Source: Micromonospora arborensis (lineage in GTDB: Bacteria > Actinomycetota > Actinomycetes > Mycobacteriales > Micromonosporaceae). From it: 64,000 nt of DNA. The stretch is taken from the NCBI RefSeq assembly GCF_003205615.1, contig NZ_PYBV01000016.1:250171-314170 (forward strand), read 5' to 3'. The first letter of the stretch is position 1. Each line of letters begins with the position of its first letter. The notes below the pieces were generated by a model, which saw only the letters and a list, made by a program, of their open reading frames with translations, did not search any database and had not been told where the DNA came from. Positions 50,933 to 61,010 of this stretch are shown one piece after another. The position numbers were made by a program, and so were the translations under genes.

Positions 50933-51695
50933 GTCGCGGTTCCTCGCGGGAACCCGGCTGGCGGTCACCACGTTCACCACGCTGCCGGTGCGGGCCGGAC
51001 GAATCGACCGCCCGGTCGCCGGCACCGCGATGGCTCTCGCCCCGGTGGTCGGCGCGCTGCTCGGCGCCCTGCTGGCCGGCGTGTTGCTGCTGACCGGCGC
51101 GTTCGCTCCCCCGCTGGTGGCCGCCGGTGTGACGGTTGCCGCCGCCGCGCTGCTCACCCGCGGGCTGCACCTAGACGGGCTGGCCGACACCGTGGACGCG
51201 CTCGGCTCGTACCGGCGGGGCGCGGCCGCGCTGGAGATCATGAAGAAGCCGGACGTCGGCCCGTTCGGGGTGGTCGCCCTGGTGGTCGTACTCCTGGTGC
51301 AGGCCGCGGCGCTCGCCGACCTGGTGGGGCGGTCCTGGCCGGCGTGTCTCGCGGCGGTGGCCACGGCGACCGCCGCCGGGCGGTTCGGCGTCACGGTGGC
51401 CTGCCGGCGGGGAGTGCCGGCGGCCCGGCCGGACGGGCTCGGCGCGCTCGTGGCCGGCACGGTCGGCCCGGTGGCACTGGTCGTCGGCGCGGTCGCCGTC
51501 GCGCTGCTGGCGGTGCCCGCGGTGCCGGGCCGCCCGTGGCAGGGGCCGCTGACCGTCGCGGTCGCGCTCGCCGTCGCGGTCGGCCTGCAGACCCACGTGG
51601 TACGACGGCTCGGCGGGATGACCGGGGACGTCCTCGGCGCGACCGTCGAGGTGGTCACCACGCTGGTCTACCTGGGTCTGGTGCTGTCCGGCTGA
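50922..51695 (+). CDS. cobS: Adenosylcobinamide-GDP ribazoletransferase (cobalamin synthase)
   Basis: A 257-residue membrane enzyme that joins adenosylcobinamide-GDP and alpha-ribazole to make adenosylcobalamin. About seven hydrophobic helices are visible. The signature GLHLDGLADTVDALGS (about 79-94) and MKKPDVGPFG (about 107-116) hold the conserved acidic residues for Mg. GTG 50922 is inside the end of the cobU-cobT gene, giving an 11-base overlap and likely coupling. With the fused upstream gene this is a complete nucleotide-loop assembly unit; no corrin ring genes are in the window. Confidence 0.93.
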   Translation: MPAESRFLAGTRLAVTTFTTLPVRAGRIDRPVAGTAMALAPVVGALLGALLAGVLLLTGAFAPPLVAAGVTVAAAALLTRGLHLDGLADTVDALGSYRRGAAALEIMKKPDVGPFGVVALVVVLLVQAAALADLVGRSWPACLAAVATATAAGRFGVTVACRRGVPAARPDGLGALVAGTVGPVALVVGAVAVALLAVPAVPGRPWQGPLTVAVALAVAVGLQTHVVRRLGGMTGDVLGATVEVVTTLVYLGLVLSG

Positions 51696-51763
51696 ACCGG
51701 GCGCGGCGGGCCGGGTAGCGTTCGGCTCGACAGCACCGGCGTCGGCCACCGGGGGACCCCAGA

Positions 51764-53053
51764 ATGCTCATCACGGACGACTTCCTGCCCGTACCGGTGC
51801 CGGAGTCGCTCAGCGCGACCTACCTGGTGCCAATGGCGGGGCTGCCGAAGGTCAGCGCGAAGACCGCGGTGGCGGCGCTGACCGGCCGGCTGGCCGAACC
51901 GGTGCACGGGCTGGCCCGGCAGATGCTGGAAAGCCCGCTGATGAGCGTCGACACCCGGCCCATCGCCGACTTCCCCGAGCTTCCGCCGGACCTGCTCACC
52001 GCGTTCGGCGCCACCGAGGAGCAGCTGGCCCGGTTGGCCGCGGCGACCCACCTGGTGGTCGTACAGGCCGAATACCGGCCCGGTTGGCCGCCCGCGCACG
52101 AGTGGGCGGCCCGCGCGGTCGCGGCTGCCGTGGCGGAGTCCGTCGACAGCGACGTGGTGGACGTCTTCGGCCTGCAGTTCCTCGACCCGGCGACCGCGCT
52201 GCGCTCACTCCCCGACGAGCAGGGCCGGATCCGGCTGGTCGACTGGGTGCTGGTGCCGTACTCGTCGGACACCGAAGGGCTGTGGTTCACCACCAAGGGG
52301 CTGCGCCGCTTCGGGCTGCTCGAGTTGCAGACCCAGGGGGTGCCCGACCACCTCACCCGCGCCTGGGGTGCGGTGATGACCGGGGCGGCACGCCGGCTGC
52401 TGCGGGACTGGACCGACGGGCTCACCGGCGAGGAGGTGCCGGCGTTCGTGCAGCTACCGGTGCTGGCCACGGTCACCGGGCACGACATCGCGGTCGCGTA
52501 CGGCAACCCGGAACAGCACGGCGCGACCGCCCCGGTGCTGCTGCGCCTGGAACTGGACCCGGCGACCGACCCGGAGGCCGACTCGTTCCTCAGCCTGCGT
52601 CCGCCCGCCGGGCACCGGGGGCCCGACGGGCGCTACTACGCGGCTGCCTGCGCGACCCTGTTCTCCGGAATCCAACCGGATGTGCGCTACGCCCGCTCGG
52701 CTGACGCGATGAGCCGGGCGGTCGCCACCGCCCGGGCGGCGCTGGGTGACGCCCGGGCCCGGTTCGTCGCGGGTCGGCTCCCGGCGGAGTCACAGCTGGT
52801 GGTCAAGTACGGCCTGCCGGGCGACGACGGCCCGGAGTACGTCTGGGCGGGCGTCACCTCGTGGGAGACCGCGGAGCGGATCGTCGGTGTGAGCGCCAGC
52901 GACGCCAACACCGACCCGGCGGTGCGCATCGGCGCCCCCGTGGTGGTGGACGCGACCGAAGTAGTCGACTGGGCGATCCTGGACGCCACAGGCGTCATCG
53001 AGGGCGGCTGGACCCAAGCAGTCCTAGACTCCGGCGAACCCCCAACCCCCTAA
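51764..53053 (+). CDS. Hypothetical protein with DUF2314-like C-terminus
   Basis: A 429-residue soluble protein of unknown function. The N-terminal 270 residues have no recognised domain, but show regular alpha/beta content (DEFF-like start LITDDFLPVPVPE, TTKGLRRFGLLELQTQG). The C-terminal 100 residues (LVVKYGLPGDDGPEYVWAGVTSWE, VRIGAPVVVDATEVVDWAILDATGVIEGGWT) match the general pattern of DUF2314 proteins. ATG 51764 has GGGGGA about ten bases upstream, and TAGCGT at 51716-51721 may be the -10 box. The last codons are C-rich and lead into palindrome P3. It follows cobS but nothing suggests a role in cobamide synthesis. Confidence 0.75.
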   Translation: MLITDDFLPVPVPESLSATYLVPMAGLPKVSAKTAVAALTGRLAEPVHGLARQMLESPLMSVDTRPIADFPELPPDLLTAFGATEEQLARLAAATHLVVVQAEYRPGWPPAHEWAARAVAAAVAESVDSDVVDVFGLQFLDPATALRSLPDEQGRIRLVDWVLVPYSSDTEGLWFTTKGLRRFGLLELQTQGVPDHLTRAWGAVMTGAARRLLRDWTDGLTGEEVPAFVQLPVLATVTGHDIAVAYGNPEQHGATAPVLLRLELDPATDPEADSFLSLRPPAGHRGPDGRYYAAACATLFSGIQPDVRYARSADAMSRAVATARAALGDARARFVAGRLPAESQLVVKYGLPGDDGPEYVWAGVTSWETAERIVGVSASDANTDPAVRIGAPVVVDATEVVDWAILDATGVIEGGWTQAVLDSGEPPTP

Positions 53054-53102
53054 AACCCACGCCCCACTCCCCCGCGCCCCCGGCTCCCCGCCCGCACCCC
53101 GC

Positions 53103-53163
53103 GTTGATCATGAGGTTATTGCCACTGCCGTCGGCGTGTCGTGGCAATAACCTCATGATCAAC
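53103..53163. repeat. Palindrome P3, 23-bp perfect arms (GATC family copy 1)
   Basis: GTTGATCATGAGGTTATTG (and four more bases, 53103-53125) is exactly repeated in inverted form at 53141-53163 around a 15-base loop. It lies between convergent genes (DUF2314-like ends 53053; gcvT ends 53197), and the transcripts arriving from both sides are C-rich and G-poor. The arms are shared with P5 at 63884-63944. Confidence 0.8.
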
Positions 53164-53196
53164 AGGGTCTTGGGGGGCGGGGCCAGGGTGGGGGGG

Positions 53197-54327
53197 TTAC
53201 TTCACTGAGGGGGTTACGAAGGGGGGTTTGGTTAGGGTTAGGGGGGCTCGGCGGCCTCGGATGTCGATCTCGACCTCGGCGCCTTCGGCCAGGTTGGCGT
53301 CGGTGTCCAGCAGGGCCAGCGCTATGCCCTGCTTGCGGGTCGGGGAGAAGGTGCCGCTGGTCACCTCGCCGACCTGCTTGTCGCCGACGTGCAGGGTCAT
53401 CCCGGGCCGCGGAATGGCCCGGTCGACGGCCACCAGGCCGCGCAGCGTACGCCGGGGGCCGGCGGCCTTCTCGGCGAGCAGCGCGTCGCGGCCCCAGAAG
53501 GCTGGCTTGTCCCAACCCACCGCCCAGCCGGAGCGGGCCTGCACCGGGGTGATGTCCAGCGAGAGGTCCTGCCCGTGCAGCGGGTAGCCCATCTCGGTAC
53601 GCAGCGTGTCCCGGGCGGCCAGGCCGCAGGCCCGCAGGTCGAACGCCTCCCCCGCGGCGAAGAGCGCGTCCCAGACGGTCACCGCGTGCTCCGCCGGCAC
53701 CACCAGCTCGTAGCCCAGTTCACCGGTGTAGCCGGTACGGCAGACGGTCAGCTCCACCCCGGCCAGGGTCGCCGCGGAGAAGCTCATGTAGCCGTGTTCC
53801 GTGGGCAGGTCGAGGGCGGCCAGCAACTCGGCCGAGCGGGGGCCCTGGACGGCCAGCACGGCGTACGCCTCGTGCTCGTCGGTGACGGTGACCTGCGCGG
53901 GCGCGGCGGCGCGCAACCGGCGCACCACCTCGCCGGTGTTCGCCGCGTTCGGGATGAGGAAGACGTGGTCATCGGCGTACAGGTAGGCGATGATGTCGTC
54001 GACCACACCGCCGGTGGCGTCGTCGCAGCAGAGCGTGTACTGCGCCCGGCCCGGCCCGATCCGGCCCAGGTCGTTGCTGAGGCAGGCATTGACGAAGTCG
54101 GCCGCGCCGGGGCCGCTCACCCGGGCCTTGCCCAGGTGCGACACGTCGAAGACCCCGACCGCGGTACGCACCGCGGTGTGCTCCTTGAGCACCCCGCCGC
54201 CGGCGTACTCCAGCGGCATCTCCCAGCCCCCGAAGGGGGCGAACTTGGCGCCGGCGGCGATGTGCCGCTCGTGCAGCGGGGAACGGCGCAGCCGGGTCGC
54301 GGCGGCGTCGAAGGTCACGTCGGTCAT
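53197..54327 (-). CDS. gcvT: Glycine cleavage system T protein (aminomethyltransferase)
   Basis: Releases ammonia from the aminomethyl-lipoyl H protein and forms methylene-tetrahydrofolate. The 376-residue protein has the N-terminal segment [56 protein letters not shown] and [18 protein letters not shown], which include the folate site residues. ATG 54327 is supported by a TAAGTT box seven bases upstream. It is divergent from pepA. The gcvH and gcvP genes are not in the window. No glycine riboswitch fits in the 160-bp gap as no two-fold structured element was seen. Confidence 0.93.
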   Translation of the reverse strand: MTDVTFDAAATRLRRSPLHERHIAAGAKFAPFGGWEMPLEYAGGGVLKEHTAVRTAVGVFDVSHLGKARVSGPGAADFVNACLSNDLGRIGPGRAQYTLCCDDATGGVVDDIIAYLYADDHVFLIPNAANTGEVVRRLRAAAPAQVTVTDEHEAYAVLAVQGPRSAELLAALDLPTEHGYMSFSAATLAGVELTVCRTGYTGELGYELVVPAEHAVTVWDALFAAGEAFDLRACGLAARDTLRTEMGYPLHGQDLSLDITPVQARSGWAVGWDKPAFWGRDALLAEKAAGPRRTLRGLVAVDRAIPRPGMTLHVGDKQVGEVTSGTFSPTRKQGIALALLDTDANLAEGAEVEIDIRGRRAPLTLTKPPFVTPSVK

Positions 54328-54334
54328 GGGTGGC

Positions 54335-54340
54335 AACTTA
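54335..54340 (-). promoter_or_regulatory. -10 box of leaderless promoter for gcvT
   Basis: On the minus strand TAAGTT is seven bases before ATG 54327 (spacer GCCACCC). No ribosome binding site is present. Confidence 0.55.
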
Positions 54341-54489
54341 CCGGGGGTAACGTCGCTGGTTAGCATCGGCGGGAGCCTGCTGGCGCTGTCGGCGGGACAA
54401 CCATCACGTCCGGCGGGTACGTTCCGCCGGAGACCTTCACCGCTGGTACGCGACGCCGCGACCGGCCCGGCCCGCCCGGAGTAGCTTCA

Positions 54490-56064
54490 GTGACATCACC
54501 CCGCACCACCAACCTGAGCCTGGTCGACACCGACCCGGCCGAGCTCGCCGTCGACGCGATCGTGATCGGCGTGCACAGCCAGCCCGGAGGGCAGGACGCC
54601 ACCAGCGGCCTCGCCGGCACCCTGCTGCTCGCCAGCGGCGCGGAGAGCATCGCCGCCGCCTTCGACGGCAAGTTGACCGAGACGCTTGCGCTGCTCGGCG
54701 CGACCGGCGGGCCGGGTGAGGTCATCAAGCTGGCCACGCTGGGCACCGTGACCGCCCCGGTGGTGGCCGCGGTCGGGCTCGGCCCGGAGCCGTCGGGTGC
54801 CGCCCCGGCGCCGGAGACGCTGCGCCGCGCCGCGGGTGCGGCGATCCGGGCTCTGGCGGGTGCGCCCAGGGTCGCGCTGGCGCTGCCGCTGCCGGACGAC
54901 GCGGACGCGTCGGCTGAGCTGCGCGCGGTCGCCGAGGGCGCGCTGCTCGGCGGGTACCGGTTCGCCGGCTACAAGACCCGCCCCCAGCCGACCCGGCGGG
55001 AGCCGGTGGCCGAGGTGCTCATCGCGGTGCCGGACGCCGGCGACGCGGGCGCCCAGGCGGAGGTCGTCCGGGCAGAGGCGGTGGCGAGCGCGGTCCGGCT
55101 CACCCGGGACTGGGTGAACACCGCACCGAACGAGCTGCGTCCGCCGTCGTTCGCCGACGCGGTCGCCGACGCCGCCCGGGACGCCGGCCTCGGCGTCGAG
55201 GTGCTGGACGAGACGGCGCTGGCCGCCGGCGGGTACGGCGGCATCGTCGCGGTCGGGCAGGGCTCGGAGGCCCCGCCGCGGCTGGTGAAGCTCACCTACA
55301 CGCCGCAGGGTGGCGGCAACGGCAAGCGGGTCGCGCTGGTCGGCAAGGGGATCACCTTCGACACCGGCGGCATCTCGATCAAGCCCGCGCAGGGCATGTG
55401 GGAGATGAAGTCCGACATGGGGGGCGCGGCCGCGGTGGGTGCGGCCATGCTGGCGATCGCCGCGTTGAAGCCGGCGGTGGCGGTCAGCGCCTACCTGCCG
55501 ATGGCGGAGAACATGCCGTCGGGCACCAGCTACCGGCCGGGTGACGTGATCACCATGTTCAACGGCAAGCGGGTCGAGGTGCTCAACACCGACGCCGAGG
55601 GCCGGATGGTCCTGGGCGACGCCATCGCCCGCGCCTGTGCGGACGGCACCGACTACCTGTTCGAGACCTCGACCCTGACCGGCGGCCAGGTGGTCGCGCT
55701 GGGTAAGCGGGTGGCCGGTGTGATGGGCACTCCGGAGCTGTGCGAGCGGGTCCAGGCGGTCGGCGACGCGGTCGGCGAGCCCGCCTGGCCGATGCCGCTG
55801 CCGGAGGACGTGCGTAAGGGCATGGAGTCCGACGTCGCGGACATCTCACAGGTCAACGCCGGGATGGACCGGGCCGGCCACATGCTGCAGGGCGGGGTGT
55901 TCCTGCGCGAGTTCGTGACCGACGACGTGGCGTGGGCGCACATCGACATCGCCGGGCCGAGTTACCACTCCGGCGAGCCGACCGGTTACTGGACCAAGGG
56001 CGGCACCGGCGTGCCGGTCCGCACGCTGGTGCAGCTTGTCGAGGACGTCGCCGCCAACGGCTGA
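54490..56064 (+). CDS. pepA: Leucyl aminopeptidase, M17 family
   Basis: Removes N-terminal residues from peptides with two metal ions in a hexameric cytoplasmic enzyme. The 524-residue protein has the catalytic C-terminal domain with VGKGITFDTGGISIKPAQGMWEMKSDMGGA (metal ligands Lys, Asp, Asp) and the M17 signature NTDAEGRMVLGDA (about 366-378). The N-terminal macro-like domain is of the actinobacterial type. GTG 54490 is used; TAGCTT at 54482-54487 is very close to it, so the promoter may sit further up. It corresponds in order to pepB of M. tuberculosis, from memory. A strong terminator follows. Confidence 0.94.
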   Translation: MTSPRTTNLSLVDTDPAELAVDAIVIGVHSQPGGQDATSGLAGTLLLASGAESIAAAFDGKLTETLALLGATGGPGEVIKLATLGTVTAPVVAAVGLGPEPSGAAPAPETLRRAAGAAIRALAGAPRVALALPLPDDADASAELRAVAEGALLGGYRFAGYKTRPQPTRREPVAEVLIAVPDAGDAGAQAEVVRAEAVASAVRLTRDWVNTAPNELRPPSFADAVADAARDAGLGVEVLDETALAAGGYGGIVAVGQGSEAPPRLVKLTYTPQGGGNGKRVALVGKGITFDTGGISIKPAQGMWEMKSDMGGAAAVGAAMLAIAALKPAVAVSAYLPMAENMPSGTSYRPGDVITMFNGKRVEVLNTDAEGRMVLGDAIARACADGTDYLFETSTLTGGQVVALGKRVAGVMGTPELCERVQAVGDAVGEPAWPMPLPEDVRKGMESDVADISQVNAGMDRAGHMLQGGVFLREFVTDDVAWAHIDIAGPSYHSGEPTGYWTKGGTGVPVRTLVQLVEDVAANG

Positions 56065-56074
56065 CCGACGTACG

Positions 56075-56107
56075 AAGGGGCCCCGGCGTTCTCGCCGGGG
56101 CCCCTTT
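56075..56107. terminator. Bidirectional terminator with T-tail after pepA
   Basis: Fourteen-base arms AAGGGGCCCCGGCG / CGCCGGGGCCCCTT with loop TTCT, then TTT. It lies between convergent pepA and the 109-residue protein gene. Confidence 0.8.
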
Positions 56108-56114
56108 CCGCGTC

Positions 56115-56444
56115 TCAGCTCCGCTCGGGCCGGCGCTTGCGGCGCTCGTTGAAGTCGCGCATCCGCTGCGGGTAGCCCATCAGCCGGACGTCGTACACCG
56201 GGATGCCCATCCGGTACGCGAAACGCCGGGCGCCGTCCGGGCCGTCGATGCGCCGGCGGGTCCACTCTCCGTCGTCGGCGATCAGGATGACGGTGGTCTC
56301 CGTCACCGTCGTGCGGGGCTCGATGTACGCCTCGACACCGCGTCGGCTCCGGATGAAGTTCTCCAGATGATCCAGGTCACCCCGGTCGGCGGCACGGTCA
56401 CGACTCGACACGGCCGCCTGTCTGCGGCGCCGGAACAACCCCAC
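56115..56444 (-). CDS. Conserved hypothetical protein, 109 residues
   Basis: A small basic protein with an Arg-rich N-terminus (GLFRRRRQ), a segment DLDHLENFIRSRRGVEAYIEPRTTVTETTVILIADDGEWTRR, and a C-terminal MGIPVYDVRLMGYPQRMRDFNERRKRR. GTG 56444 is chosen because AGAGG lies about six bases upstream; the longer frame (to 56660) overlaps the lpd promoter region. Proteins like it are found between pepA and lpd in other actinomycetes, from memory, and are of unknown function. The predicted fold is a compact alpha/beta domain. Divergent from lpd. Confidence 0.8.
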   Translation of the reverse strand: MGLFRRRRQAAVSSRDRAADRGDLDHLENFIRSRRGVEAYIEPRTTVTETTVILIADDGEWTRRRIDGPDGARRFAYRMGIPVYDVRLMGYPQRMRDFNERRKRRPERS

Positions 56445-56622
56445 CGGACCTCTCCCCCACGCTGCGTCATCGACAACGGTGCCAAGGGTACGTGTCGATG
56501 ACGTGTCCTTGGGCACCTCGGTACGCACCCTGTGCCCGGTGGTGACAAGATGACCGAGGTGGGGTGTGTCTGTGTTACACCTCTGTGACCCCCGATGCAG
56601 CGACGCGACCTGGGAGTTGGAC

Positions 56623-58014
56623 GTGAGCGAGCCGAACGAAGCGACCTTCGACATCGTCATTCTCGGAGGTGGCAGCGGCGGCTACGCGACCGCGCTGCGC
56701 GCCGTCCAGTTGGGCCTGACGGTCGCGCTGGTCGAGAAGGGCAAACTCGGCGGCACCTGCCTGCACAACGGCTGTATTCCGACGAAGGCCCTGCTGCACG
56801 CGGCCGAGATCGCCGACCAGGCCCGCGAGTCGGAGCAGTTCGGTGTGAAGGCCGAGCTGATCGGCATCGACATGGCCGGGGTCAACTCGTACAAGGACGG
56901 CGTGATCGCCCGCCTCTACAAGGGCCTGCAGGGCATGCTGAAGGGCAACAAGGCGATCACCATCGTCGAGGGCCACGGCAAGCTGGTCGGCAAGAACGTG
57001 GTCGAGGTCGACGGCAAGCGCTACACCGGCCGCAACGTGGTCCTGGCCTCCGGCTCGTACGCGAAGAGCCTGCCCGGCCTGGAGGTCGACGGCGAGCGGA
57101 TCATCACCAGTGACCACGCGCTCACGATGGACCGGGTGCCGTCGTCGGTGATCGTGCTCGGTGGCGGCGTGATCGGCGTCGAGTTCGCCAGTGTGTGGAA
57201 GTCCTTCGGTGTGGACGTGACGATCGTCGAGGCGCTGCCCCGACTGGTCGCCGCCGAGGACGAGGAGTCGTCGAAGGCGCTGGAGCGGGCGTTCCGCAAG
57301 CGGAAGATCAACTTCAAGGTCGGCAAGCCGTTCGAGAAGGTCGAGAAGACCGAGAGCGGCGTCAAGCTGACCATTCAGGGCGGCGAGACCGTCGAGGCCG
57401 AGCTGCTGCTGGTCGCCGTGGGTCGCGGCCCGAACACCGCCAACCTCGGGTACGAGGAGCAGGGCGTCAAGATGGACCGCGGCTTCGTGCTGACCGACGA
57501 GCGGCTGCGCACCAGCGTGCCGAACGTCTACGCCGTCGGCGACATCGTGCCCGGCCTCCAGCTCGCGCACCGGGGCTTCCAGCAGGGCATCTTCGTGGCC
57601 GAGGAGATCGCCGGGCAGACCCCGGCCGTGATCGACGAGGTCGGCATCCCGCGGGTGACCTACTGCGACCCGGAGCTGGCGTCGGTGGGTCTGACCGAGG
57701 CGAAGGCCAAGGAGCAGTACGGCGCCGACAAGGTCAAGACGTACAACTACAACCTGGGTGGCAACGGCAAGAGCCAGATCCTCAAGACCACCGGCTTCGT
57801 GAAGCTGGTCCGGGTCGAGGACGGCCCGGTGGTCGGCGTACACATGATCGGCGCCCGGGTGGGTGAGCTGATCGGTGAGGCGCAGCTCATCTACAACTGG
57901 GAGGCCTACCCGGCCGAGGTCGCCCAGCTCGTGCACGCCCACCCGACCCAGAACGAGGCCCTGGGCGAGGCGCACCTGGCCCTCGCCGGCAAGCCGCTGC
58001 ACGCACACGCCTGA
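56623..58014 (+). CDS. lpd: Dihydrolipoyl dehydrogenase (E3)
   Basis: Reoxidises the dihydrolipoyl groups of 2-oxoacid dehydrogenase complexes, using FAD and NAD. The 463-residue protein starts at GTG 56623 (GGGAG six bases upstream) and has the FAD site [14 protein letters not shown], the redox disulfide C46/C51 (GGTCLHNGC), the NAD loop [15 protein letters not shown], the second FAD site [15 protein letters not shown], and the active-site H440-E445 pair (HAHPTQNE). It lies 65 bases upstream of sucB, so the E3 and E2 components are probably co-expressed. The E1 gene is not here. Confidence 0.95.
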   Translation: MSEPNEATFDIVILGGGSGGYATALRAVQLGLTVALVEKGKLGGTCLHNGCIPTKALLHAAEIADQARESEQFGVKAELIGIDMAGVNSYKDGVIARLYKGLQGMLKGNKAITIVEGHGKLVGKNVVEVDGKRYTGRNVVLASGSYAKSLPGLEVDGERIITSDHALTMDRVPSSVIVLGGGVIGVEFASVWKSFGVDVTIVEALPRLVAAEDEESSKALERAFRKRKINFKVGKPFEKVEKTESGVKLTIQGGETVEAELLLVAVGRGPNTANLGYEEQGVKMDRGFVLTDERLRTSVPNVYAVGDIVPGLQLAHRGFQQGIFVAEEIAGQTPAVIDEVGIPRVTYCDPELASVGLTEAKAKEQYGADKVKTYNYNLGGNGKSQILKTTGFVKLVRVEDGPVVGVHMIGARVGELIGEAQLIYNWEAYPAEVAQLVHAHPTQNEALGEAHLALAGKPLHAHA

Positions 58015-58079
58015 TCATCCAACCGCGGCGTCCGGCGACGGGCGAAGATCCCACCAGGGGAATGAAGGAGTCTCAGAAA

Positions 58080-59873
58080 ATGCCGGTATCGGTCACCATG
58101 CCCCGGCTCGGCGAGAGCGTCACCGAGGGCACCGTCACTCGCTGGCTCAAGCAGGAGGGCGACACGGTCGAGGTCGACGAGCCGCTGCTCGAGGTCTCGA
58201 CCGACAAGGTCGACACCGAGATCCCGTCGCCCGCGGCGGGCGTACTGAGCCGGATCGTGGTCGGCGAGGACGAGACCGCCGAGGTCGGCAGCGAGCTGGC
58301 CGTCATCGCCGGTGAGGGCGAGTCGACCGGTGGCGGCGAGGCCGCCCCGCAGGAGCAGCAGCAGGCCCCGGCCGCAGTCGAGCCGGTCACCGAGCCGACC
58401 GCCGCCGCCGAGGGCACCGCCGACGAGGTGGCGCCGGCTCCGGCCGCCGCGCCGTCGGGCGAGGGCACCGCGGTCAAGATGCCGGCCCTGGGCGAGAGCG
58501 TCACCGAGGGTACGGTCACCCGCTGGCTCAAGCAGGTCGGCGAGACCATCGAGGTCGACGAGCCGCTGCTGGAGGTCTCCACCGACAAGGTGGACACCGA
58601 GATCCCGTCCCCGGTCGCCGGCACCGTGCTGGAGATCAAGGTCGCCGAGGACGAGACCGCCGCGGTCGGCGCCGACCTGGCGATCATTGGCGTTGCCGGT
58701 GCCGCCCCCGCGCAGGCGAAGCCCGAGCCGAAGCCGGAGGCCGCGCCAGCGCCGAAGGCCCAGCCGAAGGTCGAGGAGCCGACGCCGGGCCAGTCGTACA
58801 ACGAGCCGGCCGCGGAGACCGAGAGTTCGGCGCAGCCGGCGAAGACCGAGCAGGCTTCGCAGCCGGCCGCGCCGACCTCGACGCCGCCGCGCCCGTCCGC
58901 CCCCGCGCAGGGTGGTGGCGAAGAAGCAGCCGGCTACGTCACTCCGCTGGTGCGCAAGCTCGCCAGTGAGCACGGTGTCGACCTGTCCTCGCTCAACGGC
59001 ACCGGCGTTGGCGGCCGGATCCGCAAGCAGGACGTCCTCGACGCGGCCGAGAAGGCGAAGGCGGCCAAGGCCGCTCCCGCCGCCGCGCCGGCCGCCGCGC
59101 CGTCGGCGGCACCGGCCAAGCCGGCCGCCAAGCCGCAGCCGAGCGGCAAGCGGGGCACCACCGAGAAGCTCCCCCGCATCCGTAAGGCCATCGCCAAGCG
59201 GATGCAGGAGTCGCTGCACGAGATGGCGCAGCTCACCACGGTGATCGAGGTGGACGTCACCCGGGTCGCCAAGCTGCGGGCCCAGGCGAAGGACTCGTTC
59301 GTGCAGCGGCACGGCGTGAAGCTGTCCTTCCTGCCGTTCTTCGCCCTCGCCGCCGTCGAGGCGCTGCAGACGTACCCGATCGTCAACGCCCAGTTGGACC
59401 TGGACGGCGGCACGATCACCTACCCGGCCGCCGAGCACCTCGGCGTCGCGGTGGACACCGAGCGGGGCCTGGTGGTTCCGGTCATCCACAACGCCGGTGA
59501 CCTCAACCTCGGTGGCATCGCCAAGCGGGTCGCCGACCTGGCCGAGCGGACCCGGACCAACAAGATCAGCCCGGACGAGATCGCCGGGGCGACCTTCACG
59601 CTGACCAACACGGGCAGCCGGGGCGCGCTCTTCGACACCCCGATCGTGCCGACGCCGCAGTCGGCGATGCTCGGCACGGGTGCCGTGGTCAAGCGGCCGG
59701 TCGTGGTCAACGACCCGGATCTGGGCGAGGTCGTCGCGGTCCGGTCGATGGTCTACCTGGCGATGTCCTACGATCACCGGCTGATCGACGGCGCCGACGC
59801 GGCCCGTTTCCTGTCCGCGATCAAGGAGCGGCTGGAGGCCGGCAACTTCGAGGCGGAGCTGGGCCTGTCCTGA
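58080..59873 (+). CDS. sucB: 2-Oxoglutarate/2-oxoacid dehydrogenase E2, dihydrolipoamide acyltransferase
   Basis: Core acyltransferase with swinging lipoyl arms. The 597-residue protein has two lipoyl domains (about 1-78 and 128-205; lipoylated lysines K43 and K170 in STDKVDTE), Ala/Pro-rich linkers (about 80-130 and 210-285), a peripheral subunit-binding domain (about 290-328; [22 protein letters not shown]), and the catalytic domain with the H566-D570 motif ([11 protein letters not shown]). ATG 58080 has GAAGGAG nine bases upstream. In mycobacteria the homologue DlaT serves pyruvate dehydrogenase, so its E1 partner is uncertain. A terminator follows. The lipA-lipB genes usual downstream are absent. 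Confidence 0.93.
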   Translation: MPVSVTMPRLGESVTEGTVTRWLKQEGDTVEVDEPLLEVSTDKVDTEIPSPAAGVLSRIVVGEDETAEVGSELAVIAGEGESTGGGEAAPQEQQQAPAAVEPVTEPTAAAEGTADEVAPAPAAAPSGEGTAVKMPALGESVTEGTVTRWLKQVGETIEVDEPLLEVSTDKVDTEIPSPVAGTVLEIKVAEDETAAVGADLAIIGVAGAAPAQAKPEPKPEAAPAPKAQPKVEEPTPGQSYNEPAAETESSAQPAKTEQASQPAAPTSTPPRPSAPAQGGGEEAAGYVTPLVRKLASEHGVDLSSLNGTGVGGRIRKQDVLDAAEKAKAAKAAPAAAPAAAPSAAPAKPAAKPQPSGKRGTTEKLPRIRKAIAKRMQESLHEMAQLTTVIEVDVTRVAKLRAQAKDSFVQRHGVKLSFLPFFALAAVEALQTYPIVNAQLDLDGGTITYPAAEHLGVAVDTERGLVVPVIHNAGDLNLGGIAKRVADLAERTRTNKISPDEIAGATFTLTNTGSRGALFDTPIVPTPQSAMLGTGAVVKRPVVVNDPDLGEVVAVRSMVYLAMSYDHRLIDGADAARFLSAIKERLEAGNFEAELGLS

Positions 59874-59887
59874 TCCAGCAGCAACGC

Positions 59888-59929
59888 CGTAAGGGCGCCC
59901 CGGTCGTCGACCGGGGCGCCCTTACGTTT
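59888..59929. terminator. Bidirectional terminator after sucB, 19-bp arms
   Basis: CGTAAGGGCGCCCCGGTCG and its exact complement are separated by one base and followed by TTTGTG. It lies between sucB and the convergent SDR gene. Confidence 0.8.
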
Positions 59930-59955
59930 GTGATGTCAGCCCTCCGTCTGCGATC

Positions 59956-60891
59956 TCAGCCCTTCAGCAGATCGGTCGAGACCTTCCAGAGCCGCTCGGC
60001 GGCCTCCGGGTCCAGCGCGTAGTCCGCGACGCCGGTCCGCCCGCCGGGCTGGGCGGGGGCGGCCTGCTGACAGTCCTCGAAGTAGCGCCCACCCACACCA
60101 TCGAGCAGCGGCGACGCGGCGACCAGCACCGAGGTGGCGGCACCCTGCTCAACGGTCTTCCAGGCTGGTGCGTTCCCAGCGCGGAGCCGGTTGAGCTCCT
60201 CCTCGCTGACATAGCGCTGCAGGTTGGTCTGGATCGCCCCGGGCATCAGCGAGTTGGCCGTGATGTCGTCGTCGGCCCAGCGGCGGCTCGCCTCCACGGC
60301 GAAGAGCACGTTGGCCGTCTTCGACTGCCCGTACGCCTGCCACGGCTCGTACTCCCGGCGCTCGTACTGGATGTCGTCGAAAACCACAGGTGAGCGCAGG
60401 TGGGCGGCGGAGCTGACCGAGACGATCCGGGCCCCGCCGCTGGCGGCAAGCGCCGGTCGCAGCCCGGTGGCGAGCGCGAAGTGCCCCAGGTGGTTGGTGG
60501 CGAACTGCATCTCCCAGCCCTGCGGGGTGCGCATCTCCGGGGAGGCCATGATGCCGGCGTTGTTGACCAGGATGTGCAGCGGTCCGTCCCAGTTGGCCAC
60601 GAAGTCGGCGACCGAATCCTGGTCGGCGAGGTCGAGCGGGGCGACCATGACCCGGTCGTTGCCGGTGGTGCCGGTGATGTCGTTGGCGGCCTTCTGGCCG
60701 GCGTCGGGGTTGCGGACGGCCAGGGTGACCTCCGCACCGGCGCTGGCCAGGGCACGGGCGGTCTCCACGCCGATGCCGGACGACCCGCCGGTGACGATCG
60801 CCCGCCGCCCGACGAGGTCCACGCCCTTGATCACGTCCATGGCCGTGGAGGTGTGGGCGAACGAAGTGGTGATCGGCTTGCTCGTCGTCAT
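59956..60891 (-). CDS. Short-chain dehydrogenase/reductase
   Basis: A 311-residue NAD(P)-dependent oxidoreductase of the extended-classical SDR type. The cofactor motif TGGSSGIG (about 33-40), the NNAG motif (NNAGIMAS), the catalytic Ser region VSVSSAAHL and YGQSK (Tyr/Lys) are intact. ATG 60891 has AAGGA eight bases upstream. The C-terminal part is like WW-domain oxidoreductase/retinol dehydrogenase-like bacterial proteins. It opposes sucB across a terminator and is divergent from an aldo/keto reductase remnant. Substrate unknown. Confidence 0.87.
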   Translation of the reverse strand: MTTSKPITTSFAHTSTAMDVIKGVDLVGRRAIVTGGSSGIGVETARALASAGAEVTLAVRNPDAGQKAANDITGTTGNDRVMVAPLDLADQDSVADFVANWDGPLHILVNNAGIMASPEMRTPQGWEMQFATNHLGHFALATGLRPALAASGGARIVSVSSAAHLRSPVVFDDIQYERREYEPWQAYGQSKTANVLFAVEASRRWADDDITANSLMPGAIQTNLQRYVSEEELNRLRAGNAPAWKTVEQGAATSVLVAASPLLDGVGGRYFEDCQQAAPAQPGGRTGVADYALDPEAAERLWKVSTDLLKG

Positions 60892-61010
60892 GATCCATCC
60901 TTGTCCAGGGTGGGTCGGACCGACCGGCCCGCTGCCGGAGGCCGCTGGCGGCCATAATTCGGCCTTCGCGCCGACGGACGGCGCTGCGGACCGAATGAAG
61001 GCTGGTCCAG

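Noticed and set aside
54328..54489. Possible glycine riboswitch upstream of gcvT
   Set aside because: The 162-bp divergent region shows no tandem aptamer pattern and gcvT appears leaderless.
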